The notes below the pieces were generated by a model. It was not told where the DNA came from and did no database searches. It saw only the letters and a list, made by a program, of their open reading frames with translations. From NCBI GenBank assembly GCA_964541595.1, contig CAZIRO010000066.1, positions 1 to 13,553 on the forward strand: DNA of 13,553 bases. The letters are read 5' to 3'. Below are positions 7,163-13,444 of the stretch, one piece after another; position 1 is the first letter of the stretch, and each line of letters opens with the position of its first letter. This DNA is from CAZIRO01 sp964541595 (GTDB lineage Bacteria > Acidobacteriota > HRBIN11). The translations under genes and the position numbers were made by a program.

Positions 7163-8130
7163 ACCGTGCGGTGGTCACCGGAGTGGCCGGTTTTATCGGA
7201 TCGCATCTGGCAGAAGCGCTGTTGCGTCGCGGATGGGAAGTCGTCGGGGTGGACAATATGCTGGATTACTACCCGCGCGAATTAAAAGAGTGGAACCTCC
7301 ATCGTCTACAGGAACACCCGCGGTTCCGGTGGTTTGAAACCGACGTGCGCACGTTTCCCTGGGAGGAATGGGTCGATGGCGACACAACGGTGTTTCATCT
7401 GGCTGCGCAGCCCGGCGTGCGGCGCAGCTGGGGAGAGCATTTCCGGTATTATATCGACCACAATATCGCGGCCACCCAGGCGGTTCTTGAAGCATTGAAA
7501 ACCCACCGCCCGCACCGCTTGATCTATGCGTCGACGTCTTCCGTATACGGTCAGTGTCCGGAGATTCCCTTTCGGGAAGACAGCCCGCTGTTGCCCATAT
7601 CCCCGTACGGCGTGACCAAATTGACGGCAGAACACCTCGTCCGCATGTATGGCCAGCAGTATGACATTCCCTATGTCATTCTGCGGTATTTCACCGTATA
7701 CGGCCCCCGGCAGCGACCGGATATGGCATTTTATCGGTTCATGTATGCGATCCGCTCCGGGCGGTCCGTTCGGATATACGGTGACGGTCGGCAAACGCGG
7801 GACTTTACCTTCGTGGGCGATGCCGTGGACGGTACCATCCGTGCGGCGTTATATGCACCCGACCGTGCAGTGTATAATATCGGAGGCGGGTCACGCGCGA
7901 GCGTGCGCACGGTCCTGGGGATCCTGGCGCAGATCACCGGACGTACCCTGAAGTTTGAATGGGCACCTCCGGCACCCGGAGATATGCGGGATACGTGGGC
8001 GGATATCCGCCGGGCCGTGGAAGATTTTGGATATACACCCCAGACGTCCCTCTCCGAGGGACTCAGGCAACAGTGGGAATGGTTCTGCCGTATGTGGGAT
8101 CGGCAACTCGTGTTCGCATGGCAGGAGTAA
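7159..8130 (+). CDS. NAD-dependent epimerase/dehydratase (UDP-glucose/UDP-glucuronate 4-epimerase type)
   Basis: A 323-residue extended short-chain dehydrogenase. The Rossmann nucleotide motif is at the extreme N-terminus (TGVAGFIGSHL, then VVGVDNM with the Asp that selects NAD). The STSSVYG strand and catalytic Tyr150-x3-Lys154 (SPYGVTK) follow. Later come YFTVYGPRQRPDMAFYRF and the YGDGRQTRDFTFVGD segment, typical of nucleotide-sugar epimerases related to UDP-glucuronate and UDP-glucose 4-epimerases. It probably inverts C4 of a UDP-sugar for surface polysaccharide or glycan synthesis; the exact sugar cannot be fixed. It is translationally coupled to the thioesterase gene (ATGA overlap) and separated by 4 bases from the lipoprotein gene downstream. 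Confidence 0.93.
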   Translation: MNRAVVTGVAGFIGSHLAEALLRRGWEVVGVDNMLDYYPRELKEWNLHRLQEHPRFRWFETDVRTFPWEEWVDGDTTVFHLAAQPGVRRSWGEHFRYYIDHNIAATQAVLEALKTHRPHRLIYASTSSVYGQCPEIPFREDSPLLPISPYGVTKLTAEHLVRMYGQQYDIPYVILRYFTVYGPRQRPDMAFYRFMYAIRSGRSVRIYGDGRQTRDFTFVGDAVDGTIRAALYAPDRAVYNIGGGSRASVRTVLGILAQITGRTLKFEWAPPAPGDMRDTWADIRRAVEDFGYTPQTSLSEGLRQQWEWFCRMWDRQLVFAWQE

Positions 8131-8134
8131 GGGA

Positions 8135-8923
8135 ATGAAAGGGTGGCGAATCCTGATGTTCATGCTCTGGGTGATCTCCATGGGTGTGTGGATGTGGGGC
8201 TGTGCGTCCTCCCAGACGGTTCAACTTGCCGGCAAGTCCGATGAAGCACTCTTCCGCGAGGGTGTGGCCCTCATGGAGAAAGAAAAGTGGGAAGAAGCCC
8301 GGCAACGGTTCCGCTTCCTCGTACGTGCGTATTTGCAGAGTCCCCTGCGTGCACGTGCACAACTGTACTTAGCGGACTGTTACTTCCGTGAAGGCGGCGC
8401 AGCGCTGGATTTCGCTGTGAACGAGTATCAGGAGTTCCTCCGCCTTTTTCCAACCAGTCCGGATGCACCATATGCACTGTTTCAGATCGGTATGTGTTAT
8501 TTCCGAAAATCAGAAAAACCTCAGCGTACACAGGAAAATACATGGAAGGCGCTGGAATACTTTCAGAAGGTGATCGCGCAGTACCCGAATACGGAGTGGA
8601 GGACGAAAGCGCAGGAATACTATCGACGTGCGGCGCAGCGAATTATCGCCCATGAAATGCTCATCGCACGTTTCTACTATAAGCGGAAACTGTATGCAGC
8701 AACGATGAATCGCATTCAGTACGTGCTGACCCGGTTTTCGGCGGATGTGGTGCCCCCGGATGTATACTGGTTGGCCTATGAAACGGCCGGCAAACTCGGG
8801 CAGACGGATCTGGCACGGGAATACCTGCGGCAACTGGCTGAGATGTATCCGCGAACGGAATGGGGACAGAAGGCGCAGAAGATTCTGCGCACCCTGGGCA
8901 GCGCGTCCGTGCGGCCCGAATGA
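8135..8923 (+). CDS. bamD: Outer membrane assembly lipoprotein, BamD/YfiO type
   Basis: A 262-residue protein starting at ATG 8135, with AGGAG at 8123-8127 inside the end of the epimerase gene. A frame extension upstream to 7955 lies wholly in the epimerase gene and is rejected. The N-terminus is a lipoprotein signal: Lys/Arg, hydrophobic ILMFMLWVISMGVWMWG, then Cys23, the likely acylated residue. Position -3 is Met (M-W-G-C), an untidy lipobox. The mature part is a chain of TPR-like helical hairpins (EALFREGVALMEKEKWEEAR, YQEFLRLFPTSPDAPYALFQ, ALEYFQKVIAQYPNTEWRTK, AREYLRQLAEMYPRTEWGQK), the BamD arrangement of about five repeats; E. coli BamD is 245 residues. It would sit in the outer membrane, periplasmic side, and help BamA insert beta-barrels. 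A generic TPR lipoprotein (CpoB-like) is less likely. Confidence 0.88.
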   Translation: MKGWRILMFMLWVISMGVWMWGCASSQTVQLAGKSDEALFREGVALMEKEKWEEARQRFRFLVRAYLQSPLRARAQLYLADCYFREGGAALDFAVNEYQEFLRLFPTSPDAPYALFQIGMCYFRKSEKPQRTQENTWKALEYFQKVIAQYPNTEWRTKAQEYYRRAAQRIIAHEMLIARFYYKRKLYAATMNRIQYVLTRFSADVVPPDVYWLAYETAGKLGQTDLAREYLRQLAEMYPRTEWGQKAQKILRTLGSASVRPE

Positions 8924-8964
8924 TCGGACAGTGTGACATCACTGCCGGGTGAGTGGAGCCCACG

Positions 8965-10536
8965 ATGATCATTTCCATCACGCAGGATTTTGCGCTGGAC
9001 CACAGCATCACCTACGCCGGCGGTCTGGGTGTGCTGGAGGGTGATAAGTTCTACGCCATGGCCCACCGGGGTGAAGCATACACGGTATTGACGCTCTATT
9101 ATCGGCATGGGTATGTCCGTCTGCAGCGACGAAATGATCACCTTGAACTGCTTCCCGAATCGGCCGATCCCGCATTCCTTGCACGTCTCCACCCGGAACA
9201 CGATCTGACCGTTATTCTGCGCGGCGAAACCGTTGTGGTGAAACCCCTCGTCTATCGGGTGCACAATGCACGTGCGGTTTTTTTCGAAGCCGTATGTCCA
9301 GAGTGGGCCCGGAATCTGTGCCAGCGCATCTACATCGAAGCAGACGCGTACGAGCGGTTCCTGAAACTCGCGCTGCTGGCCAAAGCAGCCCACACGTATA
9401 TCGAATCACGCATCGGCTGGGAGCGTGTACAGCGCGTCGATTTCCAGGAGAGCAGTACCGCGCTGGGTATTACGTCCGTACCCCGCGAGAAGACGGGGTT
9501 TGTGCTGCATACCCCCGGTCCCTGGGGACACCCAACGTTTCCCAGGTCCTGGATCCAGCGGGAGTTTGACGATTGGATCCGTCGGGGCCTGATGCCGAAC
9601 CTCGATACGGCCTCTGATCCGCTGAACCTGACAGAGTGGGCCCTGCAGTATGCAGCCCGGGTGTTCGCTGTCTCCCGTAAACACGCGGAGATCAGCCGCA
9701 GGCTGTACCCCGTACTGCGCCATCGGATCCGTGCCGCCACCAACGGCGTGTACCTGCCCCGGTGGCAGCACCCGGAAATCGCCCGGGCCGTGCGCGCCGG
9801 TGACCTGGAACGGTTCATTGCCGTACGGCAGGAGTTGCGTCGGGAAATACGCGCCTCTTTACATTTACCGGAAACACGCGGTCCTATCGTGGTGTGGACA
9901 CGACGCCTGACCCGGTATAAACGGCCATATTTTGTCTGCCGATTCATCGAGCGCCATCCGGACACACCCGCTGTGTTTCTCCTGGGGGGTCGTCCGCATC
10001 CGCATGATCGGGACGGCATCGAAGCCGCACATCGGTTTTTTCACCTGGCCCTGAGATACCCGATGGTGCATGTTTTGCAACACTATGATCTGGAGGCTGC
10101 CCGGTTTGTCATTCCCCGTGGCGAGGTGTTTCTGTTTACACCGTTTTCCGGCTGGGAAGCCTGTGGTACGAGTTTCATGAAAGCCGGAATTAATGGCGTG
10201 CCCACGCTGTCGGCCCGGGACGGAGGCACGTTGGAAATGATCCGGCACGGGTATAACGGATGGTTTTTCGGCCGGGAAATGGACACTTTGCTGGACATTT
10301 ACCACGATCCGGCAGCCCGTGAAATCGATGAAAACGACTATGCGGACTTCGAACGGCAGATGTTGGCCATCATCGAACTGTACATGAACGATCCGACGTC
10401 CTATTATCGTATCGCATTCGCGGCTGCGCGGTCATTCAGCGAGCACGCAGACATTGTACGGACCCTGCGGGCGCTGTACGGACCGGAGATCAACGGTACA
10501 ATGGAATCCACCGCTAAAACCGACGCACCAGGTTGA
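8965..10536 (+). CDS. Minimal alpha-glucan (glycogen/starch) phosphorylase, GT35-like
   Basis: A 523-residue GT-B protein. ATG 8965 is preferred because GTGGAG at 8953-8958 serves as its ribosome site; an in-frame GTG at 8953 would add four residues. The N-terminal FALDHSITYAGGLGVLEGDK matches the glycine-rich start of short alpha-glucan phosphorylases. Later motifs follow the family: HTPGPWGHPTF, NLTEWALQYAARVFAVSRKH, NGVYLPRW, TRRLTRYKRP (Arg314 and Lys319, aligning with phosphate-contact Arg569/Lys574 of muscle phosphorylase) and EACGTSFMKAGINGVPTLSA with Lys406 at the PLP-Lys680 position. It should release glucose-1-phosphate from stored glucan in the cytoplasm. It is much shorter than the ~830-850-residue enzymes, resembling compact archaeal and thermophile forms. 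It is last in the operon and overlaps the convergent gene's 3' end by 23 bases. A glycosyltransferase with a changed donor is the main alternative. Confidence 0.85.
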   Translation: MIISITQDFALDHSITYAGGLGVLEGDKFYAMAHRGEAYTVLTLYYRHGYVRLQRRNDHLELLPESADPAFLARLHPEHDLTVILRGETVVVKPLVYRVHNARAVFFEAVCPEWARNLCQRIYIEADAYERFLKLALLAKAAHTYIESRIGWERVQRVDFQESSTALGITSVPREKTGFVLHTPGPWGHPTFPRSWIQREFDDWIRRGLMPNLDTASDPLNLTEWALQYAARVFAVSRKHAEISRRLYPVLRHRIRAATNGVYLPRWQHPEIARAVRAGDLERFIAVRQELRREIRASLHLPETRGPIVVWTRRLTRYKRPYFVCRFIERHPDTPAVFLLGGRPHPHDRDGIEAAHRFFHLALRYPMVHVLQHYDLEAARFVIPRGEVFLFTPFSGWEACGTSFMKAGINGVPTLSARDGGTLEMIRHGYNGWFFGREMDTLLDIYHDPAAREIDENDYADFERQMLAIIELYMNDPTSYYRIAFAAARSFSEHADIVRTLRALYGPEINGTMESTAKTDAPG

Positions 10537-11296
10537 ATCCCAAACGCGGTGAAGACGTGGGCGCGCCGGGCAGGAATTGGTCCAGTGTGGTCCCCACCTG
10601 GTTGGTTACCAGCAGGGTGAACACATGACCGCCGACCTCGATCTGAACCCCTGCGCCCCAGGTGGGATGATACGTCCCCTGGACATCCCGCAGACGGTAT
10701 CCGGAAAGGACCGGAACGGCTTCCGCAACGATACTGACCGTTTCCAGAACGCGGACAGAGACACCGAGGATGATCCCAAACGTGAACGGGTCCTCTCCGG
10801 AGACCCGTGCCGGGTTCGTCATATACGCAGGAGCGGCCATGAGGCTCAGGGGACCGACGTGTACACCCGCAATGACCTCCAGACCCAGCCGGAGGGGGTC
10901 GTTGGTCCCCGGGTCCGTATTGAAATTCAGCGAGCCGCGTATTACGAGATCGGCAATGCCGTCGTCTGCAGAGAGCCATTGCCAGCGGAGTGTCGCCTCA
11001 AAATTCTTTTCGTTTGCCGTCCGGTACAGGGCGAGGCTCCAGGTATCGCTCACACCGTATGCGAGCCCCAGACCCGTATATGCAAAACTGTCCAGTCCGA
11101 ACAGGTTGTTCAGGTCAGAATCTGCGATGGTCTGGGAAAAACGGTGCGTGAAGAACACTTCGAATATGCCGCCGTCCGGATTCTTCGGAGAATCTGCAGT
11201 GACCACCTGCGTGGCCAGGAATGCAGAAGCACCCCAGGCCATTGAAGGCAAAAGTATGCAGAGCCCCGCGATCATCCATCTCTCATACCGGCGCAT
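10514..11296 (-). CDS. DUF5777-like outer-membrane beta-barrel protein
   Basis: A 260-residue protein read right to left from ATG 11296-11294, with GGGAG about 9 bases upstream on the minus strand. It has a signal peptide (basic MRRYERW, hydrophobic MIAGLCILLPSMAWG, cleavage near ASA). The mature part alternates polar/hydrophobic strands: FEVFFTHRFSQT, LFGLDSFAYTGLGLAYGVSD, TWSLALYRTANEKNFEATLR, LRLGLEVIAGVHVGPLSLMA, and it ends in Arg-Arg-Phe, a C-terminal aromatic typical of barrels. The HRFSQ / LFGLDSFAYTGLGLAYGVSD pattern resembles DUF5777 barrel proteins as I remember them. The function is unknown; expected location is the outer membrane. It lies 85 bases downstream of pheA on the same strand and could share its transcript. 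The stop at 10514-10516 lies within the phosphorylase gene. Confidence 0.85.
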   Translation of the reverse strand: MRRYERWMIAGLCILLPSMAWGASAFLATQVVTADSPKNPDGGIFEVFFTHRFSQTIADSDLNNLFGLDSFAYTGLGLAYGVSDTWSLALYRTANEKNFEATLRWQWLSADDGIADLVIRGSLNFNTDPGTNDPLRLGLEVIAGVHVGPLSLMAAPAYMTNPARVSGEDPFTFGIILGVSVRVLETVSIVAEAVPVLSGYRLRDVQGTYHPTWGAGVQIEVGGHVFTLLVTNQVGTTLDQFLPGAPTSSPRLGFNLVRRF

Positions 11297-11381
11297 CGGT
11301 CATCTCCCGAAAGGTCGTTCATGGTTCGGGTTGTTGCAAGTAGATCACGACGAATTGAAGAAAGTCGTAACAGATCGGAAT

Positions 11382-12200
11382 TCACGCTTCCCGGGGAAAC
11401 GATCCCAGCACTTTCATCCATTGCGTGTACTGGGCGAGATCGGCAAGCGATGCGGCCACCTCCGGGTCGTCCCGATGACCCTCAAAGTCCATATAAAATA
11501 CGTATTCCCAGGGGCGATTCCGTGAGGGACGGGATTCCAGTTTCAGGAGATTGATGTTGCGTTCCGCAAGGCATCCGAGTGCCCGATACAGTGCACCGGG
11601 CACATGCGCGACCGCCATGACGAGCATGGTCTTTGCGGGTCCGGGCTGGCGGGCCACGGGGTCACGACCGAGAACAATGAACCGTGTGTAGTTCTCCCGA
11701 ATGTCCTGGATCCCGTCGGCAAGGATGTCCAGGTCGTAAATCACCGCCGCACGGCGACTGGCCACACAGGCGACACCGGTGAGTTCCTGATCGCGGATCA
11801 ATCGGGCACTGCCGGCAGTGTCATACTGCGCAATGATTTCCACCTGCAGGTCCCGCAGGGTGCGTGCGCACTGTTCGAGGGCCTTGGGATGCGAATAGAC
11901 CTTACGAATGTCCGCAAGCGTCTGGCCCGGAAGCGCAAGCAAGCAGAGTTCGATCGGGATGATGCGTTCTCCCCGAACAAACAGATCGTATTGTCGAAGC
12001 AGGTCGTAGACTTCGTGCACGCTTCCGGCGATCGAGTTTTCAATGGGGACTACACCGTAATCGACCTGAGCGCCGGCGACGGCTTGGAATACCTGGGCGA
12101 ATGTTCCGCAGGGGACGGGTTCGGCCTCATCCCCGAAATACTGCACCACGGCTTCCTCGCCGAATGCACCGCGTTCCCCCTGGAAGGCAACTCGGGTCAT
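11382..12200 (-). CDS. pheA: Prephenate dehydratase (stand-alone, with ACT domain)
   Basis: A 272-residue monofunctional enzyme converting prephenate to phenylpyruvate in phenylalanine synthesis, in the cytoplasm. The PDT domain is at about residues 2-180: VAFQGERGAFGEEA at the start, DYGVVPIENSIAGSVHEVYD in the middle, YSHPKALEQC, and the catalytic Thr172 in ENYTRFIVLG. The ACT regulatory domain is at about 190-270: HVPGALYRALGCLAERNINL with GAL and ESRP motifs, and WEYVFYMDFEG, the region that binds phenylalanine for feedback inhibition. There is no chorismate mutase domain. The start at 12200 is set by GGGGAG about 8 bases upstream on the minus strand and by the family N-terminus; the frame stays open back to 12620 through non-coding repeats and the tRNA, which is not credible coding. 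A promoter is visible at 12236-12264. Confidence 0.97.
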   Translation of the reverse strand: MTRVAFQGERGAFGEEAVVQYFGDEAEPVPCGTFAQVFQAVAGAQVDYGVVPIENSIAGSVHEVYDLLRQYDLFVRGERIIPIELCLLALPGQTLADIRKVYSHPKALEQCARTLRDLQVEIIAQYDTAGSARLIRDQELTGVACVASRRAAVIYDLDILADGIQDIRENYTRFIVLGRDPVARQPGPAKTMLVMAVAHVPGALYRALGCLAERNINLLKLESRPSRNRPWEYVFYMDFEGHRDDPEVAASLADLAQYTQWMKVLGSFPREA

Positions 12201-12235
12201 GCGTACGTTCTCCCCGCTGGGTACATCCAACTGAA

Positions 12236-12264
12236 AATGTAGGCTTTCCGGGAGGATGTGACAA
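12236..12264 (-). promoter_or_regulatory. Sigma-70-type promoter of pheA
   Basis: On the minus strand, TTGTCA (12264-12259, 5 of 6 to consensus) and TACATT (12241-12236, 4 of 6) are separated by exactly 17 bases. Transcription would start near 12229, giving a leader of about 29 bases that holds the GGGGAG ribosome site. There is no room for a phenylalanine attenuator. Confidence 0.65.
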
Positions 12265-12275
12265 TCGGCTGAAAT

Positions 12276-12443
12276 CCCGGGATCGAGACGGGAAATGGGA
12301 CAGGGGATGCACCGGAGTGGCGTATATCCCGGTCGACACCGGGTGTCGGGTTTCAGGTCCCAGGTGTCAGGGATCGGGGAATGACATGCCCGGCGGAATC
12401 GATATGCCGCTGCCCACATGGACCGTTCAGTGTCCCATTTCCT
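12276..12443. repeat. Inverted pair of a short interspersed repeat between pheA and tRNA-Pro
   Basis: This intergenic stretch of about 310 bases (12201-12512) holds no gene. Bases 12276-12304 contain GATCGAGACGGGAAATGGGA followed by CAGG, and 12430-12447 contain TGTCCCATTTCCTGTCC in the opposite orientation; they share a 12-base perfect inverted core (GGAAATGGGACA). The same motif recurs elsewhere in the window (see findings). Between the copies lies another repeat-like block at 12335-12370. Confidence 0.6.
12335..12370. repeat. Short GGTGTC-type intergenic repeat
   Basis: GACACC-G-GGTGTC at 12335-12347 is a perfect 6-base hairpin, and GGTGTC recurs 21 bases later at 12363-12368 within a GGTTTCAGGTCCCAGGTGTC context. 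Blocks alternating GGTGTC and GGTTTCAGG are familiar to me as intergenic repeats in several bacterial genomes; that resemblance is from memory only. Confidence 0.45.
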
Positions 12444-12465
12444 GTCCTGATGGCAGAATCGACGG

Positions 12466-12493
12466 TTGCCCGGACGCGGTGGGGGATTATAAT
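12466..12493 (+). promoter_or_regulatory. Promoter of tRNA-Pro
   Basis: TTGCCC at 12466-12471 (4 of 6) and a perfect TATAAT at 12488-12493 with a 16-base spacer. Transcription would start near 12500, about 13 bases before the tRNA 5' end. Confidence 0.65.
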
Positions 12494-12512
12494 TTTGAGT
12501 GGTGCAAGGCGT

Positions 12513-12590
<78 letters not shown>

Positions 12591-12626
12591 GATGGAGTGA
12601 CGGGAGAAAAGGGGACGCAAACCGCA

Positions 12627-12648
12627 GGGCGACCGATCGCGGTCGCCC
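12627..12648 (+). terminator. Strong GC hairpin after tRNA-Pro, possible terminator
   Basis: GGGCGACCG at 12627-12635 and CGGTCGCCC at 12640-12648 form a perfect 9-base stem with an ATCG loop, 37 bases after tRNA-Pro. No T-run follows, so intrinsic termination would be non-canonical. If it does not terminate, the two tRNAs may share a transcript. The rest of the gap to tRNA-Arg holds only a weaker imperfect hairpin around 12665-12699. Confidence 0.45.
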
Positions 12649-12766
12649 GGTCACAGTTGTGTATGGCCACTGATGGTCAGAAATGGGCATCAGATGGCCG
12701 CGATCGTACGGACAGTTCGCGACCCCTTTCCTCCCATTACTCCACGGTGGTTCATTCTGCCCGGGT

Positions 12767-12843
12767 GCTCCCGTAGCTCAACTGGATAGAGCATCGGCCT
12801 TCTAAGCCGAGGGCTGGGGGTTCGAGTCCCTCCGGGAGCGCCA
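12767..12843 (+). tRNA. tRNA-Arg(UCU)
   Basis: A full cloverleaf of 77 bases with CCA encoded at 12841-12843. The acceptor stem GCTCCCG/CGGGAGC is perfect; the D-stem is GCTC/GAGC; the anticodon stem TCGGC/GCCGA closes loop CTTCTAA with anticodon TCT; the T-arm is GGGGG-TTCGAGT-CCCTC. It reads AGA/AGG codons. I see no convincing separate promoter directly upstream. Confidence 0.96.
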
Positions 12844-12866
12844 TGCACGTCTGCAATTGCTCATGG

Positions 12867-12890
12867 CTCCATTTCCCGTTCCGATCCCGG
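12867..12890. repeat. Copy of the interspersed CCATTTCCCGT repeat next to tRNA-Arg
   Basis: CCATTTCCCGTTCCGATCCC with flanking GG, 24 bases after the tRNA-Arg CCA, is nearly the reverse complement of 12278-12298 (about 20 of 22 bases). The inverted pair brackets both tRNA genes. Confidence 0.6.
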
Positions 12891-12902
12891 AGGTTCACCG
12901 GT

Positions 12903-12931
12903 TTGACGGAAATATTTTCGCCTGGTATGGT
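12903..12931 (+). promoter_or_regulatory. Promoter of the antitoxin-like gene
   Basis: TTGACG at 12903-12908 (5 of 6) and TATGGT at 12926-12931 (4 of 6) are separated by exactly 17 bases. Transcription would start near 12938, with AGAGGAAG at 12951-12958 in the leader ahead of ATG 12962. Confidence 0.65.
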
Positions 12932-12961
12932 TTCATCAAGACCGATGAATGAGAGGAAGCC

Positions 12962-13180
12962 ATGACCACCGTCGGTGAGATGACAGTGGAAGAGTTCCGG
13001 GAGCTTGTGGAATCCGTCATCGAGGAAAAGCTTCGGGAGTTGCTCGGAGACCCGGACGAGGGATTGCTGTTGCGGCAATCCATCCGTGAGCGCCTGCTCC
13101 GACGGCGGCAAGCCGTAGCAGAGGGCGAGCGCGGTGTCCCCATGGAGTCTGTGCTGCAAAAACTCGGACTGGCTGAATGA
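12962..13180 (+). CDS. Small antitoxin-like protein, no toxin partner in view
   Basis: A 72-residue acidic, helix-rich protein: MTTVGEMTVEEFRELVESVI, then EEKLRELLGDPDEGLLLRQS and a C-terminal GERGVPMESVLQKLGL. The signature ELLGDPDEGLxLR...ER.LL and the closing GERG-P...V...LGL match, from memory, a large group of RelB/Phd-like antitoxins common in cyanobacteria and Chloroflexi that are normally followed immediately by a RelE/ParE-type mRNA interferase. The start has a good ribosome site (AGAGGAAG) and promoter. The last third would be the toxin-binding segment. Here the stop is followed by 27 bases and then a repeat element, so the toxin gene is missing, displaced or degraded. A coiled-coil protein of other function is possible. 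Confidence 0.8.
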   Translation: MTTVGEMTVEEFRELVESVIEEKLRELLGDPDEGLLLRQSIRERLLRRRQAVAEGERGVPMESVLQKLGLAE

Positions 13181-13207
13181 CCGGGTATCCAGAAAGTTGG
13201 TCTTCTA

Positions 13208-13430
13208 AGTGGTCCATTTCCCAAGTTCGTATCGGACGCAGATGTACGCAGACAGACGCAGGTTAAGAAACCTATCTGCGCCGCGTCTGCGTGTATCTGT
13301 GTCCCATTACGGCTCACTTAACCGCTCACTGCGGGGGACTGATCCCGAGCCCGGATGCTGCGTCCTCTCCCCTGGGGAAGAGGCGACGGTGCGGAGAAGG
13401 CATCGATACAGACTTGAGAAATGGACCACT
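13208..13430. mobile_element. MITE-like element with 27-base terminal inverted repeats
   Basis: The ends 13208-13234 and 13404-13430 are inverted copies matching at 24 of 27 bases, with the outer 13 (AGTGGTCCATTTC) perfect. The 223-base unit has no credible gene: short frames inside it show no start site or recognisable protein. It contains a long imperfect hairpin (13234-13304) and a second hairpin (13360-13380 region). Non-coding, small size and terminal inverted repeats fit a miniature transposable element. A clear target-site duplication is not visible, and no transposase is in the window, so mobility is inferred. Confidence 0.6.
13234..13304. repeat. Long imperfect hairpin of the GCAGAT/ATCTGCG intergenic type
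   Basis: The arm starting GGACGCAGATGTACGCAGAC at 13234 pairs with the arm ending ATCTGTGTCC at 13304 (about 22 of 30 positions), and the centre AGGTT-AAGA-AACCT closes the loop. Motifs of this kind (ATCTGCG...GTCTGCGT...ATCTGTGTCC) recur as intergenic palindromes in many unrelated bacterial genomes; I recall this from experience and cannot check it here. Confidence 0.65.
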
Positions 13431-13444
13431 AAGTGGTCCATTTC
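13418..13444. repeat. Perfect 27-base palindrome at the junction of two element ends
   Basis: GAAATGGACCACT at 13418-13430 and its exact reverse complement at 13432-13444 flank a single A at 13431. The right half continues as a 20-base exact direct repeat of the first element's left end: CTAAGTGGTCCATTTCCCAA at 13205-13224 and 13429-13448. Confidence 0.85.
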
